From an uncultured Oscillospiraceae bacterium (lineage in GTDB: Bacteria; Bacillota; Clostridia; Oscillospirales; Ruminococcaceae), in the NCBI GenBank assembly GCA_934232845.1, contig CAKQGD010000026.1, positions 1 to 24,633 on the forward strand: DNA of 24,633 nt, written 5' to 3'. The notes below the pieces were generated by a model. The model searched no databases. It saw nothing but the letters and a program-made list of their open reading frames with translations, and was not told the origin of the DNA. A program made the translations under genes and the position numbers. Positions 14,455 to 21,771 of this stretch are shown in pieces. Positions within the stretch are counted from its first letter, which is position 1. Each line of letters starts with the position of its first letter.

Positions 14455-15669
14455 ATGAAAAAACCGGAGCTGCTTTCGCCCGCAGGGGATCTGACCCGTC
14501 TGCGCGCCGCTGTGCTGTACGGCGCGGATGCGGTCTATCTCGGCGCACAGGAATTCGGTATGCGCGCCGCACCGCTGAATTTCTCGATGGAGGAGTTGCA
14601 CGATGCGGTGTGCTTTGCACATACAAACGGCGTGCGTGTTTATTTGACGGTCAATACCCTGCCGCGGTGTACGGAAACGCCGCAGCTTCCCGATTTTCTG
14701 CGGGAGGCCGCGTCTGCGGGTGTGGATGCGTTGATTATCGCGGATCTTGGCGTTTTAACCCTGGCACGGAACATCCTTCCCGAAATGGAACTGCATGCCT
14801 CGACGCAGCTTGGCGTGACAAATGAGCTGACCGTGAACGCACTCGGTTCGCTTGGCGTGCGGCGTGCAGTTCTGGCACGAGAGCTTTCCCTCGACGAGAT
14901 CAGAACGATCCGGGACAGGGCTGATCCCGCTGTCGAGCTGGAGGCTTTTGTTCATGGCGCGATGTGCATGTCCGTTTCGGGGCGATGCACGATTTCCAAT
15001 TATTTGGTTGGGCGTGACGCCAACCGCGGCGCATGTGCCCAGCCCTGCCGCTGGAATTACTATCTGATGGAGGAAAAACGCCCGGGGCTGTATCTGCCCG
15101 TGCGGGAGGACGAAGGCGGCACTTCTGTTTTGAGCGCGCGCGATCTGTGTATGATCGAGCATTTGAGCGAGCTGTCTCAAGCCGGCATTGTCAGCTTTAA
15201 GATCGAAGGACGCGCCAAGACGGCGTATTACACTGCTGTGGTGACCAATGCCTACCGTGCGGCGCTCGATGCCGCCGAGAGGGGAGAAACCGCCCCTGCA
15301 TGGGCGGTGCGCGAACTGGAAACCATTTCGCACCGTGAGTATTCAACGGGCTTTTATTACGGCCGCGAGCCGGATGGCCAGACCTATCGCCCCGGCAGCT
15401 ATGTGCAGGAATGGGAATTGTCCGCCGTTGTGCTCGGCGCGGAGAATGGCCGCTTGATTGTCTCGGAAAGAAACCGGTTTTGCGAGGGAGACGCGCTGGA
15501 GCTTCTTCTGCCCGGGCAGCCCCCGAAAAAAGTGACCGTGCAAGGTTTGAAAAATGAAGCGGGAGAGTCCATCTCAGCGATCAATCATCCGATGGAGACG
15601 GTTCGTTTCGATTATAGAGGAGAGGCCGTTGACGGCGCAATGCTGCGCCGAAAAAGAAAAGATGCATAA
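14455..15669 (+). CDS. U32-family protein, TrhP/YrrN-YrrO-like tRNA hydroxylation factor
   Basis: A 404-aa member of the U32 'peptidase' family. Members of this branch (TrhP; YrrN/YrrO) are known for prephenate-dependent hydroxylation of tRNA uridine-34, while others were described as collagenases. The signature runs from E163 to C178 (EAFVHGAMCMSVSGRC), and C171, C178, C194 and C198 could bind an iron-sulfur cluster. The start MKKPELLSPAGDLTRLRAAVLYGADAVY is typical. I chose the ATG at 14455 (GGGAGAGAG site), not the longer frame that overlaps mltG. In B. subtilis two U32 genes and a methyltransferase follow mltG; here there is one. A strong terminator follows. Confidence 0.92.
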   Translation: MKKPELLSPAGDLTRLRAAVLYGADAVYLGAQEFGMRAAPLNFSMEELHDAVCFAHTNGVRVYLTVNTLPRCTETPQLPDFLREAASAGVDALIIADLGVLTLARNILPEMELHASTQLGVTNELTVNALGSLGVRRAVLARELSLDEIRTIRDRADPAVELEAFVHGAMCMSVSGRCTISNYLVGRDANRGACAQPCRWNYYLMEEKRPGLYLPVREDEGGTSVLSARDLCMIEHLSELSQAGIVSFKIEGRAKTAYYTAVVTNAYRAALDAAERGETAPAWAVRELETISHREYSTGFYYGREPDGQTYRPGSYVQEWELSAVVLGAENGRLIVSERNRFCEGDALELLLPGQPPKKVTVQGLKNEAGESISAINHPMETVRFDYRGEAVDGAMLRRKRKDA

Positions 15670-15675
15670 AAAGAC

Positions 15676-15715
15676 AAAAAGCCCTGTACGGCAGATCTGC
15701 CGTACGGGGCTTTTT
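15676..15715. terminator. Bidirectional terminator after the U32 gene
   Basis: A 15-bp stem (15681-15695 with 15696-15710, one T-G pair, almost no loop) is flanked by AAAAA and TTTTT, so it could work on both strands. On the plus strand it ends the mltG-U32 unit; on the minus strand it could end any transcript from the 15.7-16.3 kb region. Confidence 0.9.
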
Positions 15716-15747
15716 ATTGTACAACAGAAAGCCGCGTGTTATGCGCG

Positions 15748-16262
15748 TGGCCCTAAAAAGGTTATGCTTATGAGTAATCTCGCCGCTGTGAGAGACTCCT
15801 CTGTGTAAGGAAAGATGTCAAAATCTTCGATTTTACCGGAGGAGTTGTGATGAGCGCGCGCTTCAATCTCACGGTTTTACGGATGTTCAACCGTCCTCTT
15901 TACACAAGAAAGACTAAAAAAACGCACCCCACCGCTAATAAAATCAGCAGAGGGCACAGATGCAATCGCAATAAAATTCGCGAGCCTTAAGTCTCTGCCG
16001 GTAAGTGCTCCCTTTTATAGGAGCAGCACATGCCACCCGTTTTACGGATGGTCATGACCTATTGGTTGGAGAAACCACCGGATCTGCCGGTAAAGGCGCC
16101 CCGTAAAAAAGCTTTCACTTAACAGCCGACTTACAGAGCAGGAAAACTGGCGATACGCCCGTTCCGTTTGCGGGCCGTGAGGTGAATGAAAGAAATTTCG
16201 GCACGTCTTGAGACGCCTGTCGGCAGCAGGCACAGTGCCTACTCAAACCGCCGGCTTGGCCA
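15748..16262 (+). ncRNA. Candidate large structured noncoding RNA (about 515 nt), class unknown
   Basis: No ORF with a credible start fills this stretch. It is rich in complementary arms: TGGCC 15748-15752 with GGCCA 16258-16262 (possible closing stem), 15788-15793 with 15867-15872, 15794-15801 with 15839-15846, 15802-15808 with 15900-15906 (crossing, so a pseudoknot or an alternative fold), AAAATC/GATTTT near 15820-15834, ACGGTT/AACCGT at 15871-15893, and 16005-16029, 16033-16051 and GGTT/AACC near 16065. Two motifs occur twice: TCTGCCGGTAA (15994, 16083) and GTTTTACGGATG (15874, 16039). A G-T pair in the 15794/15846 stem favours the plus strand. TTGTAC-17-TATGCG (15717-15745) could be its promoter. 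It lacks the marks I know of RNase P, tmRNA, 6S or SRP RNA. Confidence 0.6.
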
Positions 16263-16350
16263 ATGGTTATGAAAAAATGTGCAATCATGAATAAAAAATC
16301 GATGTTAAAAAATAAACTTTTATAAATATTCTTAAATTAGTGATTTTTAG

Positions 16351-16379
16351 TTGACTTTATGCATTAAAAAGAATATATT
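16351..16379 (+). promoter_or_regulatory. Sigma-A promoter of carA-carB
   Basis: TTGACT (16351-16356), 17 bp, TATATT (16374-16379), in a strongly AT-rich stretch, 58 nt before the carA ATG. I see no PyrR-type attenuator hairpin plus T run between promoter and gene. Confidence 0.8.
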
Positions 16380-16436
16380 GTTAAAGTAATCCAAGGCGGG
16401 AACGCTTTGAAATCGCAGAAAAGGGATGTCGGCAAT

Positions 16437-17501
16437 ATGGCAAAGGCATATATCGTATTACAGAACGGCCAGGTGTTTGAGGGGGAGGGCTTTGGCGCAG
16501 CGGCCGATGCTGTCGGCGAACTGGTTTTCACGACCGGTATGGCGGGCTATGTCGAGACGCTGACCGATCCGAGCTACTGCGGCCAGATTGTGATGCAGAC
16601 CTTCCCGCTGATCGGCAACTACGGCTGGATTCCAGAGGACGCGGAGAGCGGCGCCTGTGCTGCGCGCGGCTATGTGGTGCGCGAGTGGTGTGAGGCGCCG
16701 TCAAATTTTCGCTCGGCGGGGACGATCGACGCCTATCTTCGTGAGCAGGGGATACCAGGCGTGTCCGGCGTCAATACGCGCGCGCTGACGCAGATCATCC
16801 GCGAGCACGGCGTGATGAATGCCGCCATTACAAGCGATCCCGCCTCGGTCGATCTCGCGGCCCTGTCTGCGTATACTGTCAAAGACGCGGTTGCCTCTGT
16901 GACCGCCAAGAGCGCTTATACCGCTTCCGCCTTTGAAGAAAAGCACCATGTGGTGCTGATCGATTATGGGGTCAAGGGCAATATCATTCGAGAACTGCAA
17001 AAGAGGGGCTGCTCCGTGACGGTTGTGCCCGCGTTCTTTTCCGCAGAGAAAATTCTCGCCTTGAATCCGGATGGCATTATGCTCTCGAACGGACCGGGCG
17101 ACCCTGCGGAAAATACAGAATGCATTGCCGTTCTGCGCGGTCTGTTAGGGAAAAAACCGATCTTCGGCATCTGCCTGGGACATCAGCTGCTGGCGCTGGC
17201 CCAGGGAGGAAAGACTGCCAAGCTCAAGTACGGCCACCGCGGCGCAAATCAGCCGGTGCGCGATCTTGTCACAGGGCGCACCTATATTACGAGCCAGAAT
17301 CACGGCTACGCGGTGCTGTCCGATACAATTTCGCCCGAAACGGGAAAAGAACGGTTTCAAAATGCGAATGACGGTACCTGCGAGGGAATGGATTATCCCG
17401 CTGCGAACGCCTTCACGGTGCAGTTTCATCCGGAAGCGTGCAGCGGCCCGTGGGATGCGCGCTTTCTGTTCGATCGTTTTGTAAAAAAGATGGAGGGATA
17501 A
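16437..17501 (+). CDS. carA: Carbamoyl-phosphate synthase small subunit
   Basis: A 354-aa glutamine amidotransferase subunit that releases ammonia from glutamine for CarB, feeding arginine and pyrimidine synthesis. The N-terminal CPSase domain (AYIVLQNGQVFEGEGFGA, FTTGMAGYVETLTDPSY) is followed by a class I GATase domain with the nucleophile C246 in FGICLGHQLLALAQG and the H331-P-E333 of VQFHPEA. Length is normal. I chose the ATG at 16437 with an AAGGG site over the in-frame TTG at 16407, because family similarity begins at AKAYIVLQNG. carB starts 2 nt after the stop. Confidence 0.96.
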   Translation: MAKAYIVLQNGQVFEGEGFGAAADAVGELVFTTGMAGYVETLTDPSYCGQIVMQTFPLIGNYGWIPEDAESGACAARGYVVREWCEAPSNFRSAGTIDAYLREQGIPGVSGVNTRALTQIIREHGVMNAAITSDPASVDLAALSAYTVKDAVASVTAKSAYTASAFEEKHHVVLIDYGVKGNIIRELQKRGCSVTVVPAFFSAEKILALNPDGIMLSNGPGDPAENTECIAVLRGLLGKKPIFGICLGHQLLALAQGGKTAKLKYGHRGANQPVRDLVTGRTYITSQNHGYAVLSDTISPETGKERFQNANDGTCEGMDYPAANAFTVQFHPEACSGPWDARFLFDRFVKKMEG

Positions 17502-17503
17502 CG

Positions 17504-20500
17504 ATGCCGCTGAATGCTTCGATCAAAAAAGTACTTGTGATCGGCTCCGGGCCGATTGTCATCGGACAGGCGGCGGAGTTTGACTACGCGGGTGCGCAGG
17601 CCTGCCGCGTTCTGAAAGAGGCGGGCGTCGACGTCGTGCTGGCAAACTCCAATCCGGCCACAATCATGACAGACCGCGCACTGGCCGATGAGATCTATCT
17701 TGAGCCTCTGACTCTGCCGTGTCTGCGCCGTATTATCGAGAAGGAACGTCCCGACAGCCTGCTGGTGGGACTGGGCGGACAGACCGGCCTGACGCTTGCC
17801 ATGCAGCTTGCAAAAGAGGGCTTTCTTGAAAAAATGGGTGTGCGGCTCCTCGGCACTACGGCCGAAGCAATCGACCGTGCGGAGGACAGACAGCTTTTCC
17901 GTCAAACGATGCAGAAGCTCGGGCAGCCCGTGATTCCTTCGGAAATTGCCTGTACGGTCGAAGAGGCCGCAGAAGCCGCCGGGCGCATCGGGTATCCGAT
18001 CATTATCCGGCCTGCGTTTACGTTGGGAGGCAGCGGCGGCGGCGTCGCTCAAAACGAAAAAGAACTGCGGGAAATCACGGCGACAGGTCTTTTGCTTTCT
18101 CCGATTACACAGGTGCTGGTGGAACGTTACATCTACGGCTGGAAGGAAATCGAATTTGAAGTTATGCGCGACGGGGCGGGCAACGTTGTCGCCGTATGCA
18201 GCATGGAGAATTTCGATCCCGTGGGCGTGCATACCGGAGATTCCATTGTGGTGGCTCCGGCCATGACGCTTTCCAATCAGGAATACCAGATGCTGCGCAC
18301 CGCCTCGCTCGATATTATCACAGAGCTTGGAATTCAGGGCGGCTGCAACTGCCAGTTTGCTCTGAAACCGGACAGCTTTGAATATGCCGTGATCGAGGTG
18401 AACCCCCGCGTGTCGCGTTCGTCGGCGCTCGCATCCAAGGCAACGGGATATCCCATTGCAAAAGTTACAACCAAGATTGCGCTGGGGTATACTCTGGATG
18501 AGATCAAAAATGAGATTACCGGTAAGACCTGCGCCTGCTTTGAGCCCGCGCTTGACTATGTGGTAGTCAAGATGCCAAAATGGCCGTTTGACAAGTTCGC
18601 CGGATCAGACCGCCGGCTCGGCACGCAGATGAAAGCGACCGGCGAGGTGATGTCAATCGCGCCGTGCTTTGAGATGGCGCTGCTTAAGGCTGTTCGCGGC
18701 GCGGAAATCGGGCTTGATACACTGCACTGTCCTGCGATTGAGAGCTGCCATGATATTCGCGCACGCCTGCATGAGCAGGACGACCTGCGCCTCTTTACTG
18801 TGTTTGAAGCGCTGCGCCGCGGCGTTTCGATTGAGGAGATTTACGAAATCACCCGCATCGACCCGTGGTTTTTGGCGCATCTCGACCGTCTGGCGCGGTT
18901 TGAAGAACGGCTTCTTTCCGAGCCGCTAACAAAAGAACTTTATCACAAAGCAAAGACGCTCGGTTATCCCGATGCGGCGCTCTGCCGTTTGACCGGGATG
19001 AAAAAGCTGCCTTTTCACGAGGACGCATCGTTCCACATGGTGGATACCTGCGCGGGAGAGTTTGCGGCGCAGACGCCGTATTTTTACTCGGCGCACGATG
19101 GCTTCTGCGAGGCAAAAACGCTGCCGTCTTCCGGCAAACCCGCCGTGCTGGTGCTCGGGTCCGGTCCCATTCGTATCGGGCAGGGTATAGAATTTGATTA
19201 TTCCTCTGTTCACTGCGTCTGGAAGCTCAAGGAAATGGGCTATGATGTGGCGATTATCAACAATAATCCCGAGACGGTCTCGACGGATTTCGATACTGCC
19301 GACCGCCTCTATTTCGAACCTCTGACGCCTGAGGATGTCAGCAATGTGATTCGTGTCGAAAAGCCGGTCGGCGTAGTGGCGGCGTTTGGCGGCCAGACGG
19401 CGATCCGCTTAACGCAGTTCCTTGACAGGGAAAAAGTTCCGATCCTCGGAACCTCCGCAGAGGGAATTGACCTCGCGGAGGATCGCGGCCGCTTCGACGC
19501 GCTGCTGGAATCGCTTTCGATCAAGCGGCCGAGAGGGCTTTCCGTCATGACCGAGCAGGAGGCTCTCGCCGCCGCAAAAACGCTCGGTTTTCCGGTGCTG
19601 CTGCGCCCGTCCTACGTCATCGGCGGCCAGAACATGACCATTGCGCATACGGAATGCGAGGTTTCCTCCTATATGAGCCGCATTCTTGCGCAGGGGATAG
19701 AAAACCCCGTATTGATCGACCAGTATCTGATGGGAACGGAGCTGGAGGTGGATGTGATCTCCGACGGGAAGGATGTTCTTCTTCCCGGCGTGATGGAGCA
19801 TATTGAGCGTGCGGGCGTACACAGCGGCGATTCCATTGCGGTCTATCCGCCCTACAACCTGAACGATAAAATGCTGGGCAATATTATCACCTGTTCGACA
19901 AAGCTGGCGCTTGCGCTCGGTACCAAGGGCCTTGTCAACATTCAATACCTGATTTATCAAAACGAATTGTATGTAATCGAGGTGAACCCCCGCGCCTCGC
20001 GTACCGTGCCTTATCTCAGCAAGGTGACCGGCGTTCCGATGGTGGATATTGCTTCCGGTGTGATGCTGGGCCTTCCGCTGACCTCTTTCGGATATGGCAC
20101 GGGGCTTTATCCCGCGCCCCCGTACTGTGCCGTCAAGGTGCCGGTCTTTTCGTTCGAAAAGCTCGCCGATGTCAACAGCTATCTTGGGCCGGAGATGAAA
20201 TCCACCGGCGAGGTGCTGGGGCTTGGGGCCACTCTGCAGGAGGCGCTTTTTAAGGGACTCACCTCTGCGGGAATTCGCGTACCCGCCCCCGAGGCGGGAA
20301 AGGAGACCGGCGTTCTGATCAGTGTGGATCCGCATGACCGGCACGATCTGATGAATGTGGCGAAAAAACTTGCGGATCTTCAGATGACGCTCTATGCCAC
20401 GCCGGAGACTGCCGACATGATCTCCTCTTTGGGAATTCATGTAAAAAGAATCAGCGGCATCCGCGAGCGGGACGATGCGTTTTGCCTGTTGGAAAGCGGC

Positions 20501-21547
20501 AAAATCCACTGCATCATTTATACCGGCGCGGCCTACGACGACACGGTGGATGACTATATTGCCCTGCACCGCCGCGCCTTACATCTCGGTATTCCGTGTC
20601 TGACGTCGCTCGATACGGCGAATGCGCTGGCCGATACGATCGCCAGCCGCTTCCATGAGAAGAATACCGAGCTGATTGACCTCAATCATCTGCGGAAAAG
20701 CCGTCTGCGCCTGCCGTTCTGCAAGATGCAGGGCACCGGCGACGATTACATTTTCTTTGACAATACCGACGGGCTGATTACCTGTCCCGAGGCGATGGCC
20801 ATTTTACTTTGCGACCGCGGCACCGGAATCGGAGGAAATGGGCTTGTGCTGATGGAACCGTCTGTTTGCGCCGATGCGAAGATGCGCATCTACAACCGCG
20901 ACGGCAGTGAGGGACTGATGGCGGGCAACTGCATTCGCAGCGTTGCAAAATATCTGTATGATTCCCATAAAGTCCCGAAAGAGGTCATGACAATAGAAAC
21001 CGGCAGCGGGCTTCGCCGGGTGCGCCTCTATTGCACGCAGGGGCATGCGAATCTTGCGGAAGTTGAAATGGGCAAGGCGGACTTCTCCGTCTCAAGCCTT
21101 CCTGCGTTGCTGCCCGTGAAAGAGGCACTTGACTGTCCCGTACAGATTGGGGAAGAAGAATACCGCATCAGCTGCGTATCCGTCGGAAATCCCCACTGTG
21201 TTGTGCTTTGTGAAAATGTGGATGCACTTGATCTTGCGCATCTCGGCCCGAAATTTGAACACGCCGAGATTTTCCCGGATCGCGTCAACACCGAGTTTAT
21301 CCGCGTCGTGGACAGCACCATGATCAAAATGCGCGTCTGGGAGCGCGGCAACGGTGAAACCGCTGCCTGCGGTACGGGAGCATGCGCAGCCGCCGCGGCT
21401 GCCGTTCGGCTCGGACTTTGTCCGGCGGAGCGCGACATCACGGTAAAGGTACCCGGCGGCGATCTGATTGTACGGTGCTCTTTTGACGGCGGCGTTACGC
21501 TGACGGGAGAAACGCATCTGGTATATGAGGGCGTTGTAGAATACTGA
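17504..21547 (+). CDS. carB: CarB-DapF fusion: carbamoyl-phosphate synthase large subunit with C-terminal diaminopimelate epimerase
   Basis: A 1347-aa protein. Residues 1 to about 1060 are a complete CarB: two ATP-grasp halves (SGPIVIGQAAEFDYAG and SGPIRIGQGIEFDYSS at their starts, EVNPRVSRSSALASKATG and EVNPRASRTVPYLSKVTG later) and an MGS-type allosteric domain (LISVDPHDRHDLMNVAKKL...CLTSLDTANALADTI). Residues from about 1070 to 1347 are a full-length DapF (LPFCKMQGTGDDYIFFDN, GIGGNGLVLMEPS, SVGNPHCVVLCENVD, MRVWERGNGETAACGTGACAAA). The frame is open throughout and no in-frame ATG or ribosome site lies at the join, so it reads as one polypeptide. DapF converts LL- to meso-diaminopimelate. 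Its second catalytic Cys is C1289, but the first site is A1140 (MAGNCIRS against usual CGNG). Confidence 0.93.
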   Translation: MPLNASIKKVLVIGSGPIVIGQAAEFDYAGAQACRVLKEAGVDVVLANSNPATIMTDRALADEIYLEPLTLPCLRRIIEKERPDSLLVGLGGQTGLTLAMQLAKEGFLEKMGVRLLGTTAEAIDRAEDRQLFRQTMQKLGQPVIPSEIACTVEEAAEAAGRIGYPIIIRPAFTLGGSGGGVAQNEKELREITATGLLLSPITQVLVERYIYGWKEIEFEVMRDGAGNVVAVCSMENFDPVGVHTGDSIVVAPAMTLSNQEYQMLRTASLDIITELGIQGGCNCQFALKPDSFEYAVIEVNPRVSRSSALASKATGYPIAKVTTKIALGYTLDEIKNEITGKTCACFEPALDYVVVKMPKWPFDKFAGSDRRLGTQMKATGEVMSIAPCFEMALLKAVRGAEIGLDTLHCPAIESCHDIRARLHEQDDLRLFTVFEALRRGVSIEEIYEITRIDPWFLAHLDRLARFEERLLSEPLTKELYHKAKTLGYPDAALCRLTGMKKLPFHEDASFHMVDTCAGEFAAQTPYFYSAHDGFCEAKTLPSSGKPAVLVLGSGPIRIGQGIEFDYSSVHCVWKLKEMGYDVAIINNNPETVSTDFDTADRLYFEPLTPEDVSNVIRVEKPVGVVAAFGGQTAIRLTQFLDREKVPILGTSAEGIDLAEDRGRFDALLESLSIKRPRGLSVMTEQEALAAAKTLGFPVLLRPSYVIGGQNMTIAHTECEVSSYMSRILAQGIENPVLIDQYLMGTELEVDVISDGKDVLLPGVMEHIERAGVHSGDSIAVYPPYNLNDKMLGNIITCSTKLALALGTKGLVNIQYLIYQNELYVIEVNPRASRTVPYLSKVTGVPMVDIASGVMLGLPLTSFGYGTGLYPAPPYCAVKVPVFSFEKLADVNSYLGPEMKSTGEVLGLGATLQEALFKGLTSAGIRVPAPEAGKETGVLISVDPHDRHDLMNVAKKLADLQMTLYATPETADMISSLGIHVKRISGIRERDDAFCLLESGKIHCIIYTGAAYDDTVDDYIALHRRALHLGIPCLTSLDTANALADTIASRFHEKNTELIDLNHLRKSRLRLPFCKMQGTGDDYIFFDNTDGLITCPEAMAILLCDRGTGIGGNGLVLMEPSVCADAKMRIYNRDGSEGLMAGNCIRSVAKYLYDSHKVPKEVMTIETGSGLRRVRLYCTQGHANLAEVEMGKADFSVSSLPALLPVKEALDCPVQIGEEEYRISCVSVGNPHCVVLCENVDALDLAHLGPKFEHAEIFPDRVNTEFIRVVDSTMIKMRVWERGNGETAACGTGACAAAAAAVRLGLCPAERDITVKVPGGDLIVRCSFDGGVTLTGETHLVYEGVVEY

Positions 21548-21600
21548 CATCTTAAAATCTGCTGACCCCGCGCGGAGGTTCGCGCTTGACAAAAGCCGTG

Positions 21601-21665
21601 CCCGGCGCTGTTTCTGAAAAAAAGAAGCGGCGCCGGGCGCTGCCATTCGTAGAAAAATGGCATTA
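21601..21665 (+). terminator. Hairpins after carB-dapF (weak terminator)
   Basis: CCCGGCGC at about 21601 pairs with GCGCCGGG at about 21633, and a second small hairpin GCCATT/AATGGC lies at 21641-21662, followed by ATTAAAAAAGG. There is no proper T run, so termination here is uncertain. Confidence 0.4.
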
Positions 21666-21696
21666 AAAAAGGAAAAAATAAAAATGTTGAAAAAAG

Positions 21697-21727
21697 TTGA
21701 CAAAATTATCCGGGGGGGGGGTATAAT
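21697..21727 (+). promoter_or_regulatory. Promoter with G10 tract in the spacer
   Basis: Perfect TTGACA (21697-21702) and perfect TATAAT (21722-21727) are separated by 19 bp, of which 21712-21721 is an uninterrupted run of ten G. The spacer is 2 bp longer than optimal. It lies 44 nt upstream of the surface-protein ATG. A second TTGACA (21730-21735) has no matching -10. Confidence 0.85.
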
Positions 21728-21771
21728 ACTTGACAAGAAAAATTTGTGAAAAATTTGAATGAGGTGAAGAA

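Noticed and set aside
15748..16262. RNase P RNA, tmRNA, 6S or SRP RNA
   Set aside because: The conserved core sequences I know for these (for example GAGGAAAGUC of RNase P, or a tmRNA tag and tRNA-like ends) are absent on both strands.
16407..16436. TTG start of carA ten codons upstream
   Set aside because: The family N-terminus begins at AKAYIVLQNG and the ATG at 16437 has an AAGGG at normal spacing.
20640..20730. Separate dapF gene downstream of carB
   Set aside because: No stop codon ends carB here, and the only nearby ATGs are out of frame or inside the DapF motif (M1075), so a single fused protein fits better.
21712..21721. G10 tract as a pure sequencing artefact
   Set aside because: Cannot be excluded, but flanking -35 and -10 boxes are perfect and the placement in the spacer is meaningful, so I kept it as a finding with read-level checks.
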